The notes under the pieces: model-generated
Seen by the model: only the letters and a program-made list of their open reading frames with translations
Told to the model about the DNA's origin: nothing
The model's database searches: none
Program-made: the position numbers and the translations under genes
Shown here: positions 1-5,768 of the stretch, one piece after another
How the letters are laid out: each line of letters starts with the position of its first letter
Numbering within the stretch: position 1 is the first letter of the stretch
NCBI GenBank assembly: GCA_013695265.1
Contig: JACDAU010000351.1
Span: 1 to 9,538, forward strand
Reading direction: 5' to 3'
DNA length: 9,538 nt
From: Chloroflexia bacterium
GTDB lineage: Bacteria > Chloroflexota > Chloroflexia > Thermobaculales > Thermobaculaceae

Positions 1-68
1 GATTTCCTCGGGCATCGCCTGACACCACTCGTTGGAGGGATCGGGAGAGCGGCGCGGCGGTGTAGTGA

Positions 69-200
69 TCGTTCGCCCTCTGCGACCCTCCGCGCCTCCA
101 GACAGAGGGGTCCCGGACACCAGGATCGGCGTATGCAGTTTGGGAGATATACCGGGAAGACGACCTGTTCCCGCCCTACGAAACCGTTGTGAGGGACTAG
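69..200 (+). pseudogene. Possible C-terminal gene remnant
   Basis: Frame starting at 69 is open to a TAG at 198-200 and ends in a coding-like tail, AYAVWEIYREDDLFPPYETV followed by VRD. That tail is rich in Trp, Tyr, Glu and Asp, unlike the Arg/Pro-rich shadows in the other frames. Upstream in the same frame are stops at 63-65 and 66-68, and there is no start codon with a ribosome binding site. It could be the 3' end of a gene whose 5' part was lost or frame-shifted. I do not recognise a family, and chance cannot be excluded at this length. Confidence 0.25.
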
Positions 201-252
201 GATTAGGGACGAGCGGGGCTGGACCGTGAGGTGGGGGACACGGGTCACATCG

Positions 253-521
253 ATGCTCCCTGAGGGGAGGACCTGCCAATTTTCTGCAATTGGTGCGGTA
301 AGGGGTGGTATGGGTTGGGACATGGCGTGGACCTGATCCTTCGAGTGGGACCCTACAAGCTGTACATCAAGACGGGACGCGACCATCGGGAATACTGGGA
401 GTCAAATCCGAGTTTTTGTCGGGGAGCACCCTGTGGAGCTTTACAGCCATCAGAAGCGGTGTGGTTTGGTCCAGTTCTGGTCCAATTGTATCGGGATCAA
501 TGGGTACAGGTCGGGATGTGA
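253..521 (+). pseudogene. Small CxxC protein, apparent one-base frameshift
   Basis: The frame 264-521 encodes a protein-like sequence with LPIFCNWCGKG near its start (a CxxCG zinc-ribbon-type knuckle, Cys codons at 285 and 294) and a second Cys pair in FCRGAPCG. Between them lies VDLILRVGPYKLYIKTGRDH. In frame it is preceded by TGA at 261-263, with only CTG, TTG or GTG as possible starts. An ATG at 253 reads MLPEG in the neighbouring frame. One extra G in the run 264-267 would join both into a protein of about 89 residues beginning MLPEGEDLPIFCNWCG. This is either a decayed gene, a sequencing error in a G run, or a gene with a non-ATG start. There is no clear Shine-Dalgarno sequence. The family is not recognised and zinc binding is only suggested. 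Confidence 0.35.
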
Positions 522-624
522 CGGGAAGATGACTGGCGGAAAACTATATGGTAGCTATGGATAGGGATAGACAGGGACGAACCGGGGCGTTGCATCGGGT
601 GACTTCTAAGCAGCGGGTCGGGGG
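493..624 (+). repeat. Array of GGG/GGGA tracts
   Basis: Plus-strand GGG runs recur at 493, 502, 513, 523, 564, 574, 583, 597, 615 and 620, often as GGGA. The four at 493-525 are separated by 6, 8 and 7 nt, which just meets loose criteria for a G-quadruplex. It is not a clean tandem repeat. It may only reflect strand skew in non-coding DNA. Confidence 0.3.
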
Positions 625-646
625 TTCGAGTCCCTCCTGGCGTGCC
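601..646 (+). tRNA. tRNA-Arg(UCU) 3' half, remnant
   Basis: This is not a complete tRNA gene. It starts at the anticodon arm: loop CTTCTAA (603-609) carries anticodon TCT at 605-607. The 3' anticodon-stem strand GCAGC (610-614), variable loop GGGTC (615-619), T-stem GGGGG (620-624), T-loop TTCGAGT (625-631), stem CCCTC (632-636), acceptor 3' strand CTGGCGT (637-643) and discriminator G644 follow with exact canonical lengths. The 5' side of the anticodon stem, GGTGA, pairs at only three of five positions. No matching 5' acceptor strand (ACGCCAG) or D-arm lies at the right distance upstream. A fragment running from the anticodon loop to the 3' end is the usual extent of a tyrosine-recombinase attachment site, so it may be an att scar. 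Confidence 0.7.
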
Positions 647-716
647 TCTGTAACTTCGCATATTTCCTGGAGTTTCTCAACTACTCATACGAACTCCGGC
701 TGAATAGTAGCGCATC

Positions 717-783
717 TGTCATTCCGAGATTGCGAGGAATCCGTGGTCGGGGTTACGGATCCCTCACTCCGTTCGGGATGACA
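717..783. repeat. 67-nt imperfect inverted repeat (MITE/REP-like)
   Basis: The left arm 717-744 starts TGTCATTCCGAG and ends GGAATCCGT. The right arm 755-783, read on the opposite strand, starts TGTCATCCCGAA and ends GGGATCCGT. They form a long imperfect stem around a 10-nt loop (745-754). The right arm ends 34 nt beyond the stop of the PRC-barrel gene, so read on the minus strand the hairpin lies just after that gene and might stop or protect its transcript. Termini of this kind (TGTCATTCCGAG ... CGGGATGACA) are typical of dispersed intergenic hairpin elements. Only one copy is in the window, so dispersal is not shown here. Confidence 0.65.
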
Positions 784-817
784 TGCATTAGTGTTCAAGC
801 GGATTGCGCATCAGGGG

Positions 818-1567
818 TCAGATGAGAGGCGGTCCCTGGCGATGGTCCCTGAGGGATGACTGGTCGAACTCGGGCCCGCTTTCAATTTCCTCTCGCGTGC
901 GTGCAACTCGCACGACACGATCCGGCCAGTGTACCGCGCTGATGTCACGCAGTGCCACGACGACCTTCTTCCCCGGTAGCCAGTCACGTGTGTCGATTAC
1001 CATCAGCTCGATGCGCCAACTCTCGTCGTCGACCAAGAAATCCTCGACGTGCCCGATCTCGCCATTCGCCGCTTCTATGTGGTATCCGGTCACCTCACCG
1101 GCACTCCTGAGGTGCGGATCGCCCCTGCGCTCTTGCTCCTCAACGGCCTCGGTGGGCGCGGTGCCCTCAGGAACCGCTGGCGGAGGCGACTGAGCCGGCG
1201 TCGACACCAACGCACCGCTGGCCGCGGCGCCGAGGTAGGGCTGGCCCCAGTAGTAGGGATAGCCGTAGTAGTCGTGGAACTCAGCCTCGTACTGCCGGGA
1301 CACCGGCTGGTCCGCGGTTATCGGGGGGCTACTCTCGATCTGGTCCCGGGTGAGCGATACCTGCAGATCCTCGCCTGCCATGTCCGCCGCGCCCAGCGAC
1401 TGCGGGGAGATGAGCACCAGACGACCAGTAAGCCACCCTCCGGTGTCGGCAACCAGATATCGGACCGTCCAGTCCTGGTCGTCGAAGTATATGTCGCTTG
1501 CCTTCCCAATGTCACCATCCGTCGCCCGAAGGGTGTACCCTTCCAACTCGTTCACGCTGCGCAGCAT
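818..1567 (-). CDS. Protein with two PRC-barrel domains
   Basis: Predicted protein of 249 residues, with no signal peptide or membrane segment. It contains two related PRC-barrel halves. The first is about residues 1-80 (ELEGYTLRATDGDIGKASDI, then a DW and an LTGRLVLIS strand). The second is about 153-230 (EVTGYHIEAANGEIGHVEDF, then DW and LPGKKVVVAL). Each ends in a similar helix, TRDQIESSPP or TREEIESGPE. Between them are a Tyr-rich patch (DYYGYPYYWGQPYLG, about 99-113) and a Pro/Ala/Glu-rich linker. PRC-barrels are small beta-barrels found in RimM, photosynthetic reaction-centre H subunits and many stress-related proteins; the partner here is unknown. The ATG at 1567 was chosen over longer starts because it begins at the domain edge and has AGGAAG about 7 nt upstream. 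It follows the GH15 gene on the same strand by 139 nt. Confidence 0.88.
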   Translation of the reverse strand: MLRSVNELEGYTLRATDGDIGKASDIYFDDQDWTVRYLVADTGGWLTGRLVLISPQSLGAADMAGEDLQVSLTRDQIESSPPITADQPVSRQYEAEFHDYYGYPYYWGQPYLGAAASGALVSTPAQSPPPAVPEGTAPTEAVEEQERRGDPHLRSAGEVTGYHIEAANGEIGHVEDFLVDDESWRIELMVIDTRDWLPGKKVVVALRDISAVHWPDRVVRVARTREEIESGPEFDQSSLRDHRQGPPLI

Positions 1568-1706
1568 TGATGCTTCCTTTCTCTTCCCAGTGCACCAGCG
1601 CCCGCACAAGCAATGCCATCCGCCCCTCGCCCCATTGACATTGACGGTTCGCAATCCCGTGGGACATCCTTGTATTCGGGACACGTCGGTTTGGGAGGCG
1701 CAGTCC

Positions 1707-3659
1707 TCATTCGGAACGGTTGCCGTCCGTCCTTCCGGCGCTGTACGTTTTATGACCCTGGCCCGCGCCCCCGACACCGGCCGCCCGTGCGGCGTCAGCG
1801 TGCTCAGGGCGGACACTCCCCGCCCAGCCCATCTGGGCGAGGGAGACAGCCGCATTAATCACCCCAAGGTGCGAGAATGCTTGCGGGAAGTTGCCGAGGT
1901 GATGTCCGGTGGAGGGATCGATCTCCTCAGCGAACAGTCCAAGCTTGCTCGCCCTCCCAAGCAGGCCCTCAAATATCGCTTGCGCTTCATCCTCGCGGCC
2001 GGCGAGTGTCAGCGCGTCGACGAGCCAGAAGGTGCACAGGACAAAGGTGGCCTCACTCCCCGATAGCCCCTCCGGCGCATCGAGGTAGCGGTAGCACAGC
2101 CCGTCGACCACGAGCGTATGAAGCGTCGCGTCGAGAGTTGAAAGCATGCGAGGGTCATCACCATCAACGAACCCGATCACGGCTAACAGCAGGTTCGAGG
2201 CGTCCAGCCGGTCGTCCTCGTATGACTGCTTGAACGCGCCGAGCTTCTCGCTCCATCCCCGCTCGAAGACCTCGCTTCGGATGCGGTCGCGCTCCTGACA
2301 CCAGCGATCGACGTCGCCAGGGAGGTCATTCCCCCGTGCGATCTTGACGCCCCGGTCGAGCGCCACCCACAGCATCGCCTTGCTGTAGACGAAGTGCCGC
2401 ATCCCGCCGCGCACCTCCCAGATCCCCATCCCGGGCCGCTGCCAGTTGTTCGCGACCCAGTCGACGAGGGGACGGAAGTGCTCCCAGACCTGCTTCGGAT
2501 CGTACCTGCCCGCCTGCCACGCGAAGTACAGCGCGTCAAGTACCTCGCCGTACACGTCCATCTGCACCTGATCGCTCGCGGCGTTTCCTATCCGCACCGG
2601 CCTGGAGCCGCGGTACCCGTCCAAATGGTCGAGCGTCCGTTCCACCGTTGGAAGCACGCCGCTTATGGGATACAGCGTCCGGACGCCCGTCCGTTCCAAC
2701 TGGACGGTGCGGACGATCCACTCGAAGAAGGCATCGTCCTCATCTTCGAACCCGGCGAGCAGGAGCGCGTACAGGGTAAACGAGGCGTCCCTTATCCAGG
2801 TGAAGCGGTAGTCCCAGTTTCGTTCGCCGCCAATCTCCTCGGGAAGGGAGGTGGTCGGCGCGGCCAGGATGGCGCCGGTGGGGCGGAAGGTGAGGAGTTT
2901 GAGCACCAGCGCGCTGCGTACCACCGCTCCCCGGTACGGCCCCTCATACGTGCACTGCGCTGACCATCGCCGCCAGTAGTCGAACGTCTCCTCGACGGCA
3001 GCATAGGGATCCATCGGTGCCTTTGGCCGTCCGGACTTATCACCGATGTACTGGAGCGTGAATGCAGCTCGCTCGCCCGGTCGTAGTGTGACCTGGCAGG
3101 AGATAGCCCCCTCGGCCGCATCGACGCGCCAAGCGGTCGGACCGGTGACGACAAAGGGGCCAAACGTGACCACTCTGTCCTCGGTGACAAAGGCGGGCAT
3201 TTCCTGGCCGTACTCGGGGCGTGGCCAGCATCTGCTCTCAAAGGAAGTCTCGCCCTCAATGCCCTCGACTATACGTATGACGTACCTTGGTGCGTCGGTG
3301 TTGTCGCTCACACCTGGCGCAACGGGCATGAAGTCCATCAGGCGAGCGCGTCCCTGTTCGCTCGTGAACTCCGTCTCGAGGACGTTCGTATTTTCCGCGT
3401 AGTGATGGCTCGCGTGATAGCGGGCGGTGGGAAAGATGCTCCAGGCGCCACCGTGGTTCGCGTCAAGGATGCGCGCGAAGACGGACGGCGAGTCGAAGTT
3501 GGGCAGACACAGCCAGTCGATCGACCCCTGGCTGCTCACGAGTGCAGCGGAGTGACAGTCCCCTATCAGCCCGTAATCCTCGATCGGCCGGTAATCGGTA
3601 GGAGAAGAAGCCACTTTACTCTCTGAGCTACGAATGTCTCGCCTCCTGACCAGTGGCAT
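1707..3659 (-). CDS. GH15 family glucoamylase/trehalase-like hydrolase
   Basis: 650 residues from the upstream ATG, the normal size for bacterial and archaeal GH15 enzymes, with no signal peptide, so probably cytoplasmic. The N-terminal beta-sandwich begins at RPIEDYGLIGDCHSAALVS (about 24-42). The (alpha/alpha)6 barrel carries the family signatures: RNWDYRFTWIRDASFTLYAL (280-299), GIWEVRGG with the likely general acid Glu415, and GLFAEEIDPSTG...LGNFPQAFSHLG with the likely base Glu578 or Glu579. The family hydrolyses alpha-glucosidic bonds to release glucose. This subgroup includes mycobacterial-type trehalases and glucan 1,4-alpha-glucosidases, which I cannot separate by eye. The start is uncertain: ATG 3659 has no ribosome binding site, AGGAGG lies inside the reading frame six nt before an in-frame ATT (3633-3635), and a GTG is at 3612-3614. 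The conserved domain starts after all three. Confidence 0.92.
   Translation of the reverse strand: MPLVRRRDIRSSESKVASSPTDYRPIEDYGLIGDCHSAALVSSQGSIDWLCLPNFDSPSVFARILDANHGGAWSIFPTARYHASHHYAENTNVLETEFTSEQGRARLMDFMPVAPGVSDNTDAPRYVIRIVEGIEGETSFESRCWPRPEYGQEMPAFVTEDRVVTFGPFVVTGPTAWRVDAAEGAISCQVTLRPGERAAFTLQYIGDKSGRPKAPMDPYAAVEETFDYWRRWSAQCTYEGPYRGAVVRSALVLKLLTFRPTGAILAAPTTSLPEEIGGERNWDYRFTWIRDASFTLYALLLAGFEDEDDAFFEWIVRTVQLERTGVRTLYPISGVLPTVERTLDHLDGYRGSRPVRIGNAASDQVQMDVYGEVLDALYFAWQAGRYDPKQVWEHFRPLVDWVANNWQRPGMGIWEVRGGMRHFVYSKAMLWVALDRGVKIARGNDLPGDVDRWCQERDRIRSEVFERGWSEKLGAFKQSYEDDRLDASNLLLAVIGFVDGDDPRMLSTLDATLHTLVVDGLCYRYLDAPEGLSGSEATFVLCTFWLVDALTLAGREDEAQAIFEGLLGRASKLGLFAEEIDPSTGHHLGNFPQAFSHLGVINAAVSLAQMGWAGSVRPEHADAARAAGVGGAGQGHKTYSAGRTDGNRSE
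3642..3647 (-). promoter_or_regulatory. Strong Shine-Dalgarno inside the annotated GH15 start
   Basis: AGGAGG on the minus strand lies at codons 5-6 of the ATG-initiated reading frame and is followed by the six-nt spacer CGAGAC, then ATT CGT. Spacing is ideal for initiation at ATT (3633-3635). The ATG upstream has no purine-rich leader. A weak -35/-10 pair, TTGTGA (3683-3688) and TATTCA (3661-3666) with a 16-nt spacer, would start the transcript near or after the ATG, which also favours an internal start. The promoter guess is weak. Confidence 0.45.
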
Positions 3660-3770
3660 CTGAATAGAGGACCATCACTTTGTCACAACCTGGGCAGTTA
3701 TCTGTTGATTCAATCGGCATCGGACATCCCATTCTGCTCACCACTCACACGGTCGCCCCGAGCCCCGATG

Positions 3771-3789
3771 TCTGCGACATGGTCGCAGA
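3771..3789. promoter_or_regulatory. Perfect hairpin/palindrome upstream of GH15
   Basis: TCTGCGAC, loop ATG, GTCGCAGA: eight perfect pairs around three bases. It lies about 110-130 nt upstream of the GH15 start. Neither strand has a T-run after it, so an operator or RNA structure is more likely than a simple terminator. The 9-bp sequence GATTCAATC flanks it at 3707 and 3798. Confidence 0.4.
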
Positions 3790-4005
3790 GGGTGTGCGAT
3801 TCAATCCAGCTCCGGACAGACGTGGCCGTTAATGCCGGACGTAAGATTGCCTCTTTCCTGCCGCACCTCACTCAAGGTGCTTGCGTGTTGCTCTACGGTA
3901 TTCAAGGTGTTCTTACCGTTCCTCGTTCCCACGGTCGCCATGCCGGTGCGACGACCTGTGCATGCCACCTTCCAGGAACGGCTTGTCCTCGGCCCCCCTT
4001 CATCG

Positions 4006-4019
4006 GCAGGGTACCCTGC
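4006..4019. terminator. 14-bp perfect palindrome after membrane protein gene
   Basis: GCAGGGTACCCTGC is a perfect palindrome 23-36 nt beyond the TAG stop (4042-4044) of the minus-strand membrane protein gene. No T-run follows, so intrinsic termination is doubtful; a protein binding site is the alternative. Confidence 0.3.
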
Positions 4020-4041
4020 GCTGCCACAGGCTTCCTGGCCC

Positions 4042-4530
4042 CTACGAGTTGACGGCAAACGCATCGTACGCGAGCGCGGTGAAGAGTCCATACGCAAGGT
4101 GCGGTCCGAGATCCGCTACCCAGTCCGACGCAGTCCAGGTCCGGGGATCGCTCACGCCCAGCGCCGCGATCGGCACGTCGCTGCCCGCCATTGCGGCAAG
4201 GCTCAGTCCAATGGTACTTACCGGGAGTGGGGCGTGCCGCACACGCGACCGTAGTAGCCCGTACGCCGCGCCCACCCCTAGCCCAACGACGTAACCCGAG
4301 AGCGCCCCGAGGCCACTCTTGCGGTTCTCCGCCGTCTCGTCGTTCAGTCCGCCACCCTGACTCGAGAGCGACTGTACCCTGGCCCTGTCCGCCATCGCGC
4401 CCACCATCTGCGACGGCGTTGAGCTTGATGGTCTCGCTCGCACCGCCATGTCTACGTACGTCGCGACATTCAGCGCCACGGTCCCGACCGCACCAGCGGC
4501 CATGCCTGTCAGTATGGAATTCGACATCAT
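4042..4530 (-). CDS. Small multi-pass membrane protein, unknown function
   Basis: 162 residues, with about four hydrophobic segments: 6-28 (starts ILTGMAAGAVGTVAL), 73-93 (GLGALSGYVVGLGVGAAYGL), 103-125 and 142-159. These are rich in Gly and Ala small-residue motifs. A hydrophilic, Ser/Gln/Arg-rich loop lies at about 31-72. I do not recognise a named family; proteins of this style are common as conserved hypothetical membrane proteins. The gene begins ATG ATG at 4530 and 4527. The leader GGAGAG sits too close to the first ATG and at better distance from the second, so initiation at 4527 (161 residues) is likely. It is divergent from the dehydrogenase operon and shares a 174-nt intergenic region with it. 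Confidence 0.8.
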   Translation of the reverse strand: MMSNSILTGMAAGAVGTVALNVATYVDMAVRARPSSSTPSQMVGAMADRARVQSLSSQGGGLNDETAENRKSGLGALSGYVVGLGVGAAYGLLRSRVRHAPLPVSTIGLSLAAMAGSDVPIAALGVSDPRTWTASDWVADLGPHLAYGLFTALAYDAFAVNS

Positions 4531-4704
4531 TACTCTCCGTTTCAGCGTCGTGACTCGGCGGCGAGCTTACGATCTCCTGCTCTGGGTCCGTGACCGTAAA
4601 ACGCATATCGCGTGCCCTGCGAAAAACGATACTTGTGTCTGCAGATGAGGCATGCGCTGCCGAAAACCTCTATACTGTTGCGCGCTGGCAAAGGGGATAC
4701 TCCG
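4531..4704. promoter_or_regulatory. Divergent intergenic region with candidate promoter
   Basis: The region lies between the minus-strand membrane protein and the plus-strand dehydrogenase operon. A good -10-like TATACT is at 4671-4676, about 28 nt before the ATG at 4705. No good -35 lies 17 nt upstream, which could mean an activator-dependent promoter. AAAGGGG at 4689-4695 is the likely ribosome binding site for the plus-strand gene. No clear operator palindrome is seen. Confidence 0.35.
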
Positions 4705-5766
4705 ATGGAAAGTTCGATGGCGGCGGTGGTGCAGTACGGTCCGCAAGCAGGCGAGGTGGAGGTACGGGACGTTCCGGTACCGGAGCTTGCCGACGGCACG
4801 GTACTGCTGCGCGTTGCCGCGGTCGGTGTTTGTGGGACAGACGTTCACCAGCTCTACCACACGCGCAAGTCGTCCGCCGGTTTGCCCGTCACGCTTGGCC
4901 ACGAGTTTGCCGGCACCATCGCGATGGTTGGCTCGGATGCGAATGGATCAGACTCTGTGGTCTTCCGGGAAGGCGACAGGGTCGTGTCCGAGACGGCGGA
5001 ATCCATCTGTGGTGCGTGCGCGTACTGCCGGGCTGGTCACTACAATGTGTGTCCCCATCGCCGTGGGTTCGGCTTTCGTGCCAACGGCGCGATGGCGGCC
5101 TACGTACGGGTGCCCGTGCGCTGCCTGCATCACGTACCGGACGGGCTGGACATCGGCGTTGCAGCGCTGGCGGAACCCTGCTGTGTTGCGTATAACGCCG
5201 TGATCGAGCGCTCCGCCGTCAAGCCAGGCGACTCGGTTCTCGTGCTTGGGCCCGGACCAATCGGCCTGCTCTCCCTCGCAATGGCACGCCTCAGCGGCGC
5301 GGACACAACCGTCGTCGCGGGCCTCAGCTCGGATGCGGCTCGGCTTGGGATGGCCCGCGACCTCGGGGCCACGTATACCGTAGACCTCCAGTCGCAGGAT
5401 ATCCGGGAGATGGTTCGCGGCATCGGTGACGGTTATGGAGTGGATCTCGTCATAGACGCTTCGGGCTCTTCCCGGGCGTTGGGCACGGCGATGGACGCGG
5501 TTCGTCCAATGGGCCAAATCACGAAGGTCGGCTGGGGACCAGAGCCCCTCGACATCTCCCTCGATCCAATAGTGGCAAAGGCAGCCACGCTCTCCGGTTC
5601 GTTCAGCCACACGTATCAAACCTGGGAGCGCGTGATCGGGCTGCTATCCGCCCGCGCTCTCGACACTGCGCCGCTCGTGGGACTCCGGGTGCCGCTCAAT
5701 GAGTGGCGCGATGGCTTCGAGGCGATGCATCAGGGCCGCGTCGTGAAATCGGTGCTGTACCCGTGA
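4705..5766 (+). CDS. Zinc-dependent medium-chain alcohol/polyol dehydrogenase
   Basis: 353 residues from the chosen ATG. It belongs to the MDR superfamily related to sorbitol, threonine and galactitol dehydrogenases, which oxidise a secondary hydroxyl with NAD(P). The catalytic zinc site is visible: Cys43 in GVCGTD, His66-Glu67 in LGHEFAG and Glu157 in LAEPC. The structural zinc tetrad is Cys102, Cys105, Cys108 and Cys116 (CGACAYCRAGHYNVC). The Rossmann nucleotide loop is LGPGPIG (about 181-187). The end of the second strand reads VAGLSSD instead of an acidic residue, which is often seen when NADP is accepted; this is inference. ATG 4705 is preferred to the GTG at 4612 because homology begins there and AAAGGGG precedes it. 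First gene of a three-gene operon; the substrate is unknown. Confidence 0.93.
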   Translation: MESSMAAVVQYGPQAGEVEVRDVPVPELADGTVLLRVAAVGVCGTDVHQLYHTRKSSAGLPVTLGHEFAGTIAMVGSDANGSDSVVFREGDRVVSETAESICGACAYCRAGHYNVCPHRRGFGFRANGAMAAYVRVPVRCLHHVPDGLDIGVAALAEPCCVAYNAVIERSAVKPGDSVLVLGPGPIGLLSLAMARLSGADTTVVAGLSSDAARLGMARDLGATYTVDLQSQDIREMVRGIGDGYGVDLVIDASGSSRALGTAMDAVRPMGQITKVGWGPEPLDISLDPIVAKAATLSGSFSHTYQTWERVIGLLSARALDTAPLVGLRVPLNEWRDGFEAMHQGRVVKSVLYP

Positions 5767-5768
5767 GC

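Larger units (their letters stand above)
1..600. other. Gene-poor, probably decayed region
   Basis: No ORF here has a convincing start, ribosome binding site and full-length protein. Short stretches in different frames do look protein-like (69-200 and 253-521, listed separately), and the plus strand is rich in GGG/GGGA tracts. The mixture of short coding-like pieces ending at a tRNA 3' fragment fits the eroded end of an integrated element, but no integrase, transposase or other mobility gene is visible in the window. That interpretation is inference. Confidence 0.5.
3660..4041. other. 382-nt gap between membrane protein and GH15 gene
   Basis: No convincing gene. It holds a perfect 8-bp hairpin (3771-3789), two copies of GATTCAATC (3707-3715 and 3798-3806), and a perfect 14-bp palindrome (4006-4019) just beyond the membrane protein stop. 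A weak inverted repeat, ACGGTA/TACCGT, is centred near 3907. The gap probably contains the GH15 promoter and its control sites together with the end of the upstream minus-strand transcript. Confidence 0.5.

Noticed and set aside
541..646. A complete tRNA gene using GTAGCTATGGATAG at 551 as D-arm
   Set aside because: The distance from that motif to the anticodon is about 54 nt instead of about 25, and no 5' acceptor strand complementary to CTGGCGT is present.
1568..1855. N-terminal extension of the PRC-barrel protein to 1855
   Set aside because: The added 96 residues overlap the GH15 coding end in another frame and look non-coding; a good ribosome binding site precedes ATG 1567.
1350..2066. 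Long plus-strand ORF antisense to the PRC-barrel and GH15 genes
   Set aside because: Low-complexity Arg/Pro/Ser translation with no domain; a shadow of the well-supported minus-strand genes, as is 1049-1570.
3801..3941. 46-residue minus-strand ORF ending EVRQERGNLTSG...PELD
   Set aside because: It has some coding-like composition, but no ribosome binding site, no recognisable domain, and it overlaps the likely regulatory gap.
4612..4704. Upstream GTG start for the first dehydrogenase
   Set aside because: The extra 31 residues have no family match, and a ribosome binding site with an ATG at 4705 fits the domain start.
5703..5768. Upstream start for the isomerase overlapping the dehydrogenase
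   Set aside because: It would overlap the upstream gene by 64 nt with an Arg-rich N-terminus; the GTG/ATG at 5763/5769 at the stop codon is the natural coupled start.
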